Below, in pieces: positions 38,408-50,400 of a DNA stretch of 64,000 nucleotides. A program made the position numbers and the translations under genes. The stretch is from Sinonovacula constricta. Lineage: Eukaryota; Mollusca; Bivalvia; Cardiida; Solecurtidae. The stretch is taken from contig CM017564.1 in the NCBI GenBank assembly GCA_007844125.1, positions 12,920,108 to 12,984,107 on the forward strand. The letters are read 5' to 3'. Numbering within the stretch: the first letter of the stretch is position 1; every line of letters begins with the position of its first letter. A model generated the notes under the pieces. The model had not been told where the DNA came from. It saw only the letters and a list, made by a program, of their open reading frames with translations, and ran no database searches.

Positions 38408-38548
38408 ATGGATACTGTTGAAGAAATTCACAAAGTAATAACGGAGTTTGACTCCTCCATAAAAGCGAAACCCAAACAGATCGAGTGTCTGCAGTTTCCG
38501 TTGACAGGCAAAGACGTCATTGCTAATCTGCCTGTTGGTTACGGCTGA
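38408..38548 (+). pseudogene. RecQ-like helicase N-terminal fragment, cut inside the Walker A motif
   Basis: The 46 residues from ATG 38408 include KPKQIECLQF and GKDVIANLPVGYG. This matches the segment of RecQ-type superfamily 2 helicases that precedes and enters motif I (typically LKPxQ...GKDVxAVLPTGYGKS). The frame stops (TGA at 38546) directly after GYG, before the Lys-Ser/Thr that bind phosphate, so the fragment cannot be an active helicase. No donor site is evident at the break. It sits just behind the transposon end at 38328, suggesting capture or truncation of a helicase first exon. Family assignment is from motif recognition only. Confidence 0.5.
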
Positions 38549-39024
38549 TCTGACTATCGTCACGTGATTTTGTATTATGGCAGTGGTTTTAAGCCAGCGT
38601 AGCGATGTCGTAAACCCTGTGCGGAGTTTGGGTTCAGTATACAGGTCAATTTAGTGGGACGGTGGTGGCAGAAAGTGGCCAGGCAGTCATCGCCGAGAAG
38701 TTCCAATTACTTCTTATTTTTTTGTTAGTGTTGTTGCATTCGAAATTTGGCAATGGGTGGTTGTTAACATGTCAAGAATTAGTGATCCAAATATCGGATA
38801 ATTGTTTAATTGATTTTTTTCTTTTACTTTTTGTTTTAAATGATGAAACTTTGTGTGGATAAGTAGATTCAAGCAAGGTGTTAAATAAAATAATATATAA
38901 GTATGTATGGAATAATGAGTCAAAACAAAGATTTACTGATTCACTATCTAATGTCTAGAGTGAAAGTTTATTAGATTAAATCAATAAATCTGTCAAAAAT
39001 AAATAAAATAAAATAAAAATTGTA

Positions 39025-39330
39025 CCGGACCTAGTAGCGCAATCGGTATGGCGTCGGCTCCATGTACGGTAGGCCCTGGGTTCGAACCCGGACCGCAACA
39101 TACCAAAGTCGTTAAAATGGTAGTGGTATAGCTCCCTTGTTAACACTCAAGAAAATATAAGGGTAGTTCCCCGACTGGTTAGCCTGGTATCAGGATAATG
39201 TTACTGGGTGCGGTATCATGCCAGGTGTTCACAGCATGCTATACATAGTGAAGGCAGAACTATATCTGCTTCAAGTAAACACTGTCTCCAGATAACTGAA
39301 ATACTGTTGGTGGGATGATAAACCCAATTA
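39025..39330 (+). mobile_element. tRNA-derived SINE, family A, near full length
   Basis: Starts CCGGACCTAGTAGCGCAATC, box B GGTTCGAACC, body GGTATCAGGATAATGTTACT and GGTATCATGCCAGGTGTTCA, tail GTTGGTGGGATGATAAACCC. Possible short duplication AAAATTGT/AAATTTGT at the edges. Confidence 0.88.
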
Positions 39331-40576
39331 GCAAAACAAACAAATTTGTCCGAATTGCTAATGGTTCTTAAGATATTGATTAAAGTGTGACACAAATGTG
39401 TGATTCTAGACGTAGTTTGCCTTTAATCATTTAAACATGGAACAAACAAAAAACTGATTTAATATCGTCGTTTACTTTAATATGATAATATATGGTTTAA
39501 TGATGAATGTTTTAATTTAAGACGTTCTTTTATGCTTAATTTATCAGTTCAGAAGTGATAGAAATGAAGAGAATAAATTTGGCCTGAGCTAGGTCAATTC
39601 ATAAATTTAAAGTGGTTTGATTGGCAAAAAAGGCTAGGCCAAAAAATGATATAGATTTTAGCAAGAAGCTCTGGGAAATGGCAGCCACTTTGTTTTAACT
39701 TGGTCTATGTACGCCTACAGGCGGCATATATTTATGAAACAAAATATTCTCAGTTTTCAAACATTCACAACATAAATTGGTAGTGTTAAACCAAATGTGT
39801 CATAAGTTTTAACGTGTATATTTCACAAAAACTCAAACAAGCATTTTCTGACTTGGATTAATGCAAAAACTGAGTATTAAATGTAAAATGTTATAAGTAC
39901 ATGTAGTTATTTAATAATTGTTATACTTAGTTATTGGCCTTGGGCCAATACGACTGTCCTCGGACAAATAACAGGGCCACTAACAAATCACTTATTTATT
40001 AACATATATTAATCAGTACAGAAATGATAAAAAATGAAGAGAATAGAATAAATATGGTCTTAGCTAGGTCATATCATAAATTGGTACAGAAATGTAAATA
40101 TAAATAAGATAAATAACAAACTGTGAATTTAAATCAAGCTCGATATAAAAATGCAAATTTATATTGAAATATGCTAAAGCTACGTACAGGGGACATTCCT
40201 CGCTATATGTACAATAAGTACAACAGGGGGAATGGTTTAGTGAGCGGTCGGGCCTCGGAAGCATTGTTTAAGATGATGAGTAGTGACTTTATAATAAAAC
40301 AAAATATAAACAATGTTTAGGATGTAAAATTCACACGCATTATAAGAAATACATTATAGGGTCTAAAATATACTGAATTAGAACCATTCAACAATCTCAA
40401 TTAGTACCCGACGTTATACAAAAAAAAGCGTTATAGAAAGAAAAACCACTTTAGGAACTTTGGCATAACCACCTTTTAAGTCACGCATGGGCAAGAAGAT
40501 CCATATGGATGTGCTGACCCTTAAATAAACTAGTTCTCAAGTAAGTAAATAACGCACAGGGGTCCAAAATAGTAAA
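39331..40576. other. No feature seen
   Basis: AT-rich intergenic DNA between two SINEs. It contains two loosely related stretches (around 39540-39610 and 40010-40080, sharing ATCAGT...AGAA.TGATA and AGCTAGGTCA), a weak local duplication. Confidence 0.4.
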
Positions 40577-40750
40577 CCGGCCGCAATAGCTCAGGTGGTA
40601 GAGCGTCGGCTTGCGGATCGGGAGATCGTGGGTTCAAACCCCGGCCGGGTCAGACCAAAGATTTAAAAGTTGGTAGTAGTGGCTTCCCTCCTAACGCTCG
40701 GGGCTAAGGGGACAGCATTACGGCTGACTCGTCGGTGTCAGTATGGTGCT
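40577..40750 (+). mobile_element. tRNA-derived SINE, family C, 3'-truncated
   Basis: Starts CCGGCCGCAATAGCTCAGGT, box B GGGTTCAAACCCCGG, then GTTGGTAGTAGTGGCTTCCC and GACTCGTCGGTGTCAGTATG, and stops matching the family near 40750. Confidence 0.85.
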
Positions 40751-41282
40751 CATTGCTTGAAGATTTACTTAGTTCTTTAGATTTCTATGATTTTTCAACA
40801 TGTGGCAAATAAAGACATATTGTTATTGATTGTTAAGCAAAGAATGAAGGATCACTTCATTCAGGGTTGTGGTGGGAGATTTGGGGAATCCAGTAGGGCG
40901 TCTTTATCTGCTCAAGTCATGGATTTCAATATATATATATATATTGTGTTGATATTGCAATATAGTTATATTAATACGAAAGGATATAATGGACTGATAT
41001 ATCACTTTAATGAGGAAAGCGCACGCAAAATTCCTCGCAGTCGGATGTCGTTTTTTCTTATTAAATCTGCATTGACTTTAAATCAATACGCTAATGTGTA
41101 ATATTATTTTACCGAATTTTGAAGTTAATTAGAAAAATCATTATTACATAGGTGACCCCCCCCCCCACACACACACACACACACACTAAATTAACATTTT
41201 TTAAACCAACGGACCACCAGTATATTATATTTGGCATCATATCTACAAGTGTAATCTTTTAATTTTTAATTTGTCTTTCCAG
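40751..41282. other. Upstream region or first-intron end of the acidic protein gene
   Basis: No coding signal. Contains a short (AT)n at 40930 and a C-run/(AC)n tract at 41154-41187, and ends in the acceptor TTTGTCTTTCCAG at 41270-41282. Confidence 0.55.
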
Positions 41283-41290
41283 ATATCACC

Positions 41291-41430
41291 ATGGCTTCGC
41301 TTCGAGTTGTCGTCCTGCTGTTCCTGTTCGGAATTGTCACCTGTCTCCCGCTGAACAGTGCCAGATTTAACCGAGCGGCTAATCCGCTTCGTCTCCGGCA
41401 ACTGTCCGAAGATTCGAGCTTCCAGTCTGT
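41291..41430 (+). CDS. Exon 1 of the acidic secreted protein: signal peptide
   Basis: ATG in the context ATCACCATGG, 9 bases after an acceptor (CTTTCCAG at 41275-41282). Encodes 46 codons plus two bases, up to SEDSSFQS, then donor GTGAGT at 41431. The hydrophobic core VVVLLFLFGIV is flanked by Arg5 and a likely cleavage near Cys18/Leu19. A basic stretch RFNRAANPLRLRQ follows. Confidence 0.8.
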
Positions 41431-44400
41431 GTGAGTTCAATATTAGTTTTGAATCTTCTAATCACGATTTGATAACCCAACTAGTGTAGATCTAGATCAG
41501 ACAGCTCCCATCGGAGTCTACACTATTTGATACACCAACTTGTGTATATCTAGATAAGCCCGCTGCCAGCGGGGTCTACAGGATTTGATAGACCAACTCG
41601 TGTACCTGTTGATCAGATCAGACCGCTGCCAGCGGGATTTACATAATTTGATAAACCAACTAGTGTATATCTAGATCAGACCGCTGCCAGCGGGTCTACA
41701 CAATTTGATAAACCAACTAGTGTATATCTAGATCAGCCCGCTACCAGCGGGGTCTACATAACTTGATAAACCAACTAGTGTATATCTAGATCAGACCGCT
41801 GCCAGCGGGTCTACACAATTTGATAAACCAACTTGTGTATATCTAGATCAGCCCGCTACCAGCGGGGTCTACAAATTGATAAACCATTTTGTGTAGATCT
41901 AGATCAGTCCGATACTCCATTTGATACGACTATTCAATAACTAACGGCGTTACCGCGGCATTTATCATTTTAATTGTGGTATCCGGGTTGCTTTCCTCTC
42001 AAACAACCAAAAAAATACTGTTTCCTAAAAAGATCTCGCGAACTGCTGTTTATTGAAATCCTATACCTATGTGAAACGAGAAAGATAACTTCCGACTCGT
42101 TATTACAATTATTAAGAGCTATTTCTCACGACTTGTACTGTCCAGCAATTGAGGAAGTGTTTAAACTCGTCTTTATTTGGACTAAAGCATGTGTTTATGC
42201 AAAATTTATTTCCAAGTGTCACAATGCTTAGGTTTTGTTACATGCATTAGATACAGGGCAATTGTCGAAAACCACATTTAGAATGTGTTTCGCGCAGCTT
42301 GTGTTGTTATCTGTCGTGTATTCCGTGTGTTTAAATGGTCTCATATTTTGGCAGCTTGAGGGTCTACTTTTTGTCTGATATTATTGTCAATCGTTCTGGT
42401 GTTTTATATACACATGTTTTAACTATCTTGGGCACATAGTTTGTTTTGAAAGAAAATTTATATATCTAAATATTTAAGAATCTGTTTTGTTTAGTAACAT
42501 GCGTAGTATGGAAATGGTTAAAGGTCTTTCCCGACAGTGAGTTGCCAGAAAAAAAAAACAACAACTGGAAAATGGTGTCTTTTTCGGATGATATACATCT
42601 TGTCCTAAATATGAGTTTAAAACAGTAATAGAGGGCGTCCGTGGCTTAGTGGTAGAGTCGCCGATTTGTAACTCCTCTGACTGCTTAGCCTCTCACCGCG
42701 TGTTTTCGAGTCCCGTCCGGGCCGAAGGACTTAATGTGGGAAGGTCTTCCAGCTGACTTTGCGGTGCGCCCGTGGTTCTACCCAGACATGTGTCTGGGGT
42801 CTTCCTTTACCAAATAGCTGGATGTCGCTATAATTATCGTAACTGGTCGCTGCGATTTATTTTAAAAACAAAAACAATAAAATAATAATCATGCAGTGCG
42901 GATTGATTCGTTTCTTTTATTTCTTTATTGTGGGTCGACTTTGTCGTACCGACCTAAAGGTTTTATTTATCCACACTCTCACCTGTCAGAAAACGACGCT
43001 GCCAAGTAGAGTGTTAACATTTTCCCAACAGCGAAAACAACAACAACAACAACAACACAGCTTACTTTAACTATCAGTTTAATATATTTAATAATTATTT
43101 TAATTATTTTCCATACATGACAGCTGGACAGAAATGCATTTACTCGTAAGCAATCAGAGAAGAGAAATCGACACAACCAAACATTAACTGCCCGATTAAT
43201 GGACGGACTGTTATTTGTTAATTATTTCAGGGTTGTTGATATCTTGGACCGAATACTTGACGGCCAATGGGAACAGGAACAACAGATTGCTGCTCTATCC
43301 GACAAGTTAAATGATCTTGAAAGACGCATCGTCGGCGATGGCAAGTAGAGTTTTAACATTTTCCCGGTCTTCTTAGTGTAATGATGTAGACATTATAGAT
43401 TTAATGCAAAAAATGTATTTTAATTTAATGTCCGTGAAGTTGGCAGCCTAGCAGCCTAGAAACCAGAATTTACAGCTTAGCTGCCTGGCAGCCTAGCAGC
43501 CTGACAGCCTAGCAGCTGCAGCCTGGCAGTCTAGCAGCCTGGCAGTCTAGCAGCCTGGCAGTCAGGCAGCCTAGCAGTCTTGCAGCCTGACAGCCTTGCA
43601 GCCTGACAGCCTAGCAGCCTGACAGCCTAGCAGCCTGACAGCCTAGCAGCCTGACAGTGTAGCGGTCTATCAGCCTAGCAGCCTGGCAGTCTAGCAGCCT
43701 AGCAGCCTAGCAGCCTGGCAGCCTAGCAGCCTGGCAGTCTAGCAGCCTAACAGCCTGGCAGTCTAGCAGCCTAGCAGCCTGGCAGCCTAGCAGCCTGGCA
43801 GTCTAGCAGCCTAGCAGTCTAGCAACCTGGCAGTCTAGCAGCCTAGCAGCCTGGCAGTCTAGCAGCCTAACAGCCTGGCAGTCTAGCAGTCTAGCAGCCT
43901 GGCAGCCTAGCAGCCCGGCAGTCTAGCAGCCTAGCAGCCTGACCGCCTGGCAGCCTAGCAGCCTAGCAGCCTAGCAGCCTGACAGCCTAGCAGCCTGGCA
44001 GCCTGGCAGCCTACCAGTCTAGCAGCCTAAACTTATCGATTGATGTAAGACATTTCGAAACAGCCCGCAATGCATTATAATCACTTTTTAAGGACACTAC
44101 AAGCTTATTTGCTATGATATTAACCTTAAATTTATCCTAATTTCTAAGCTGGTGGATTGTGCAAAAATTCTGAAACGGCATGAACTGCATAATAATCACT
44201 TCCTTACGACAATACAAGGGTATAAGTTCCGGATTTATACATAAATCGATAACTTTAGGCTGTTAGGCTGCAAGGCTGCCAGGCTGCTAGAGAATAGAGC
44301 CAGAGGCGTACGGCATCATCGTCAGAACTGTTGAAGAGGAACTCGATGGTGACCTTTGATGATTTGCATCAATGTTTTCTTGAAGTGGTCTTAATTGTAA

Positions 44401-47400
44401 CACCTACTTGATGTTTAAATTATTGGATCCATATAAGAATGTTGAGCCAAAGGTCTTCATAAAAGCTGTGCAAGTGCGACATTCAAATTAAGTCACTTTG
44501 AATGTCGAGTTGCATGGCGTGCCGAGTGTTGTGCTAGTACGACATTCAAACTAAGTCACTTTGAATGTCGAGCTGCATGGTGTGCCGAGTGTTGTGCTAG
44601 TACGACATTCAAACTAAGTCACTTTGAATGTCGAGCTGCATGGTGTGCCGAGTGTTGTGCTAGTACGACATTCAAACTAAGTCACTTTGAATGTCGAGCT
44701 GCATGGTGTGCCGAGTGTTGTGCTAGTACGACATTCAAACTAAGTCACTTTGAATGTCGAGTTGCATGGTGTGCCGAGTGTTGTGCTAGTACGACATTCA
44801 AACTAAGTCACTTTGAATGTCGAGCTGCATGATGTGCCGAGTGTTGTGCTAGTACGACATTCAAACTAAGTCACTTTGAATGTCGACCTGCATGGTGTGC
44901 CGAGTGTTGTGCTAGTACGACATTCAAACTAAGTCACTTTGAATGTCGAGCTGCATGATGTGCCGAGTGTTGTGCTAGTACGACATTCAAACTAAGTCAC
45001 TTTGAATGTCGAGCTGCATGGCGTGCCGAGTGTTGTGCTAGTACGACATTCCAACTTAGTCACTTTGAATGTCGACCTGCATGGCGTGCCGAGTGTTGTG
45101 CCAGTACGACATTCAAACTAAGTCACTTTGAATGTCGGGCTGCATGGTGTGCCGAGTGTTGTGCTAGTACGATATTCCAACTTAGTGAGTTTTAATGTCG
45201 GGCTGCATGGTGTGCCGAGTGTTGTGCTAGTACGATATTTCGACTTAGTGAGTTTGAGTGTCGGGCTTAGTGTATTACCGAATGTCGAGCCAGCGCCCGT
45301 GGTGTACTAGTAGAGCCGCCGACGTTTAATTCCTCCGACTACAAAGCATCTCAAAGCATGGTATGAAGTCACGCTCGGGGCGAATGACTTAATGCGGAAA
45401 GGTTTTCCAGCTGATCAGCAGTGCGCCGTTGGTTCTACCGAGGCAACTGTCTGGGGGTCATCCTCCGCAAAAAAAGCTAGACTTCGCTATAATGGCATGA
45501 TCAGGTGCGACATGACGGGATCTGATTGTCGACGTGGTCTTTGTTTCCTCCGAAGTGCGGTGAGGTTATGCAGATACGGGAAAAAAGACAACGATATAAC
45601 GGATTTTTAGCAAGAACCTGATTTGTAATCTTTGCGCCAATAGTTGACATGGACTTGACAAGATGCACATTTTTAACATGCATATGTTTTTTCCGAGTAT
45701 TCGATTTGGAATTTCATTACTCGATTATCGGCGTTATATCGAGTAATTGTGTACTCGATGACATCCACATTTTTTTTTACAATATTTAGAGCTTTTGGCC
45801 AACATGCAAACTAGACCAGCTGTATTCATGTCAATTTAATAAGTTCTTATTCATTTTTTTATAAACAGAGGCAACTCTCACCGCTGAAGAGCATATCGTA
45901 GGACAATTTTTAGAGGGACCGAGTTCATTTGACGGTTCGGGTTCTGGATCATTTTATTCAGGCTACGATGCGAGTGGCTCACCTTATAATGGAACAGAAG
46001 AAGGCCAAGAAATATCTGGTGAAAGTAATGAAAAGGAATCGGAGGAAGAGTCACAAGACAAACGCCAAGAAAGCGATGACAGCGATGAAAGCGATGACAG
46101 CGATGAAAGCGATGGCAGTGATCAAAGTGATGAAAGCGAATCTGAAGAAGCGTCAGAAAAAAAACGCCAAGAAAGCGGAGACGACGATGACGACGATGAA
46201 AGCGATGACAGCGATGACAGCGATGGCAGTGATCAAAGTGATGAAAGCGAATCTGAAGAAGCGTCAGGAAAAAAACGCCAAGAAAGCGGAGACGACGATG
46301 ACGACGATGAAAGCGATGACGACGATGACAGCGATGAAAGCGATGAAAGCAATGACAGCGATAAAAGCGATGGCAGTGATCAAAGTGATGAAAGCGAATC
46401 TGAAGAAGCGTCAGGAAAAAAACGCCAAGAAAGCGGAGACGACAATGACGACGAAGAAAGCGAATACGACGGTGTAAGCGGTTACGACAATGAAAGCGAT
46501 GAGGACTACAGCGGACAAGAGGAGGATTCAAGTTCCGAAGAATATGGAGAAAGCGGAAGCGGTACGGATGGTAAGAAATGACACAAGATGCAAATGTTCA
46601 AGACAGAAGCTCAACGTTAAGGTTGTTCTGAATCAAAATCATTTATGTCTCCTCCAAACCCTATATACCTGGTACTCATAAGAATACTCTCAATAAGACA
46701 ATTTTAATGAGTATCTACACAATGGGGTTTGGTGTAGAATTATGGGATATATATTTTTCACTAGCTCATTTCCTACACAATATCTTTTATTCCGCCTCCA
46801 AACCCTATAAACCTGGTATTCATTAGAATACTCTCAATGAGACAATTTTAATGAGTATCTACACAATGGGGTTTGGTGTAGAATTATGGGATATATATTT
46901 TTCACTAGCTCATTTCCTACACAATATCTTTCATTCCGCCTCCAAACCCTATAAACCTGGTATTCATTAGAATACTCTCAATGAGACAATTTCAATGAGT
47001 ATCTACACAATGGGGTTTGGTGTAGAATTATGGGATATATATTTTTCACTAGCTCATTTCCTACACAATATCTTTCATTCCGCCTCCAAACCCTATAAAC
47101 CTGGTATTCATTAGAACACTCTCAATGAGACAATTTCAATGAGTATCTACACAATGGGGTTTGGTGTAGAATTATGGGAAAATATTTTTCACCAGGTTAT
47201 TTCCTACACAATATCCTTCATTTCTCCTCCAAACCCTATAAACCTGGTACTCATTAGAACACTCTCAATGAGACAATTTCAATGAGTACCAACACAACAG
47301 GGTTTGGTGTAGAATTACGGGATATATATTTTTCACTAGCTCATTTCCTACACAATATCTTTCATTCCGCCTCCAAACCCTATAAACCTGGTATTCATTA

Positions 47401-50400
47401 GAACACTCTCAATGAGACAATTTCAATGAGCATCTACACAATGGGGTTTGGTGTAGAATTATGGGAAAATATTTGTTCACCAACTCATTTCCTACACAAT
47501 ATCCTTCATTCCGCCATCAAACCCTATAAACCTGGTACTCATTAGAACACTCTCAATGAGACATTTTAAATGAGTACCTACATAATGGAGTTTGGTGTTG
47601 AATTATGGGATATATATTGTTTCACCAGCTCATTTCCTACACAATATCCTTCATTTTTCCTCCAAACCCTATTTACTTGGTACTCTAGGCATTTTATATG
47701 CTGAATCCTTCATTTCCCCCCTAAACATTGTTTATCGTATTCCCATTAGAAAAGGCCCAATGAGACAAAACTATACTAGGGGAAAAAAGAAACGCAACTA
47801 CCGATCTATACTCAATTGTCTCATGAAGTAAGTAGCGCTGCTAGTGCAACACGTGCATTTTGAAATTCTGTTTCCGGTGGCTCTGTGCATGCTTTTCTCG
47901 GACACTGTTAAGCGTATCATATTTCCTAACAATTGTGACTCATATTTTAGCAGAGGTTTTGCTCAGTTACAACAAAATTAACTTTATTTGTATCGACTTA
48001 AAAGTTGAGTTTCTGTTTTTCCCCAAGTATAAAAACACTATAGAGCTTGGTGAAAATAATGTGATATAGTACTGCATGATATCACACTTTGTGTGTGTTT
48101 CACTGGCATACACGTTACTACCTTAGATAAATTAATCTATATTTATTTCAAATTGTTTAAAGACAAAAATTACCATACAATGGCTATGTGGAAATGTGGG
48201 ATGATTTTGCCGGCATTTTTGCCGATACTGTGCAGCGACATTTTCTATCATCATAGCACAGGGACACTTATGAGGTGTTCACCCAGGGACTGAGCCCGGC
48301 CAGTCCATTAAACTTAATTATAAGAGTCATGCGTAATGCTGTCCCCTTAGCCCCGAGCGTTAGGAGGGAAGCCACTACTACCAACTTTAAAGTCTTTGGT
48401 TTCAAAATCGTACGTGGTGACTTCTGGGGACGTTTCGGTATCAAAATGTAATTAGAGTTTAAGTGAAATGCTATGTTATAAACATTGTAATTAGTCATGG
48501 CATACTTCTTGTGTTTCAAAAGAAGTGCTAGTCAATCACAAGCGCCAATTTTCTAGCTATGACCATTTATACATATAAATCTTTTTTTTTTTTTATCCAA
48601 GCTTATTATTTATACAACAAATCAATCAGTTGTTTTTTATGCAGACGTGAGTTATTACCGTATCTTCAGGCCAGGCGCGTGTCTGGGCCGTTTTTGAAGT
48701 AACGCACAATTACAAGGGAAATAACCTTTGTTGTAATACTTTTGAATACATTCGGTCCTTTTCTAATGAATAACAGGCAAAATACGGACATGCGAGGAAC
48801 TTAACGCAAAATATGAACGACTAAAATCCGGACGTGCATAACCTTTTCAACTTGATTGGTGTGGTAATAAGATTCTATAATATAGAAACTACGGTAATAA
48901 AATATGTCATTTCTAACCCGGGTTAGGCATCGACTTTTTTAGTGTTTTTGGTACTTTTAAACTTGTCCATGTTTCGAATGGAGGTTACGCACGTGCGTAA
49001 AGTGCGTAATGGCAGAAACGCGCCTGCTTCAAGCAAAATGGGAAAAAAATGAAAATTCCATTAAAGCCATTTTGAGAAATCGCAACGGACAACTGGTTCA
49101 AGCGGAATAACTCGTCTCAGTGACTAATGTTAGTCAGTCACGTGACTGAACAAAGATAAATGTCAGGCGCGTTTCTGCCATTACGCACTTTACGCACGTG
49201 CGTAACTTCCGATCAAAAAAATCGAAAATCTAAAAGTCCCTAAAGCACTTAGAAAGTCGATGCCTAACCTGGGTCATTAATTATATATTTTATTTCCGTA
49301 GTTTCTATATTATAAAATCTATTACCACACCAATCAAATTGACAAGGTTTAAAATGATTAAACTTATACACGTCAGGATTTTAGTCGTTCATATTTTGCG
49401 TTAAGTTCCTCGCATGTCCGCATTTTACCTGTTATTCATTAGAAAAGAACCGGATATATTCAAAAGTATTACTTCAAAGGTTATTTCCCTTGAAATTGTG
49501 CGTTAAATCAAGAAACAATGTATAGATAGTTCTCACATCAGTGAAGATCCCTTATCTTGGCAGCCATCTTTGATGGTAACTTCAGGGGATTTTCGGATGA
49601 AATATATCGAAGCGTATTTTTTTGTAATTTCTTCATTTGTGGTCCAAAAATTAAACGATTTACATTTTTGGAAAGTTCTTGAAATTCATATTTTTAGAAT
49701 ACAATATTAAAAAATTGATAAATGCACAAAGAATTAATACGCATAAATAAATGAAATTATTGGCTCATCCTTAAACAAAATGAACAGTGAATCTTTTTTT
49801 ACCTTTTAAACTATCAAACTATAGTTTTGATATTTAAAATCCTTCATAAAAGCTGTTAAATTTGATATAGAATTCAGTAAAATAGACTGCAAAATAAAAA
49901 CACAGTGGTGAGATTAATACAGCACATATTTCCAGATTTCGGCCTGCATTAGCTTCTGCCTTCAAAAATGGCTGCCTTAAACTGTCTTATAAGTGCCTAT
50001 GACATCACATGGAAACTATGAAATCTATTGAAGATTTTTGGCGTTTGAAAATACAGATGTTAATGTCAAAAGATTGTTTTGACTGTTCCATCAATCTAAC
50101 TAAGGCACACGATCTTAAAGGTGGTATCCGACAGTTTGGTCCAAATAATTCTTTCTCAAATAACCAAAGAAGTCATTGCTACCTGAAAGGATTCTACAAA
50201 ATGCTGTTAAATAATGCCCTAAATATGCGTGAACAGTAAAGCATAAATTCTCATTCGTTATTGCAAACAGGTATTTCCTATCCGAGCCACGCTGCACAGT
50301 TAATTATTTTTAAACTAGGAAACCAAGTAATCACTTTCTTTTAAGATCACGTTACATACCTGCCCGGGTAATAAGCTCTGACGTCATGTCTATTTTTAGA

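Noticed and set aside
45878..46531. Minus-strand His/Arg/Cys/Phe-rich frame and plus-strand Lys/Met/Ala-rich frame over exon 3
   Set aside because: Both are shadows of the acidic exon, whose own frame is flanked by phase-matched splice sites and joins a signal-peptide exon.
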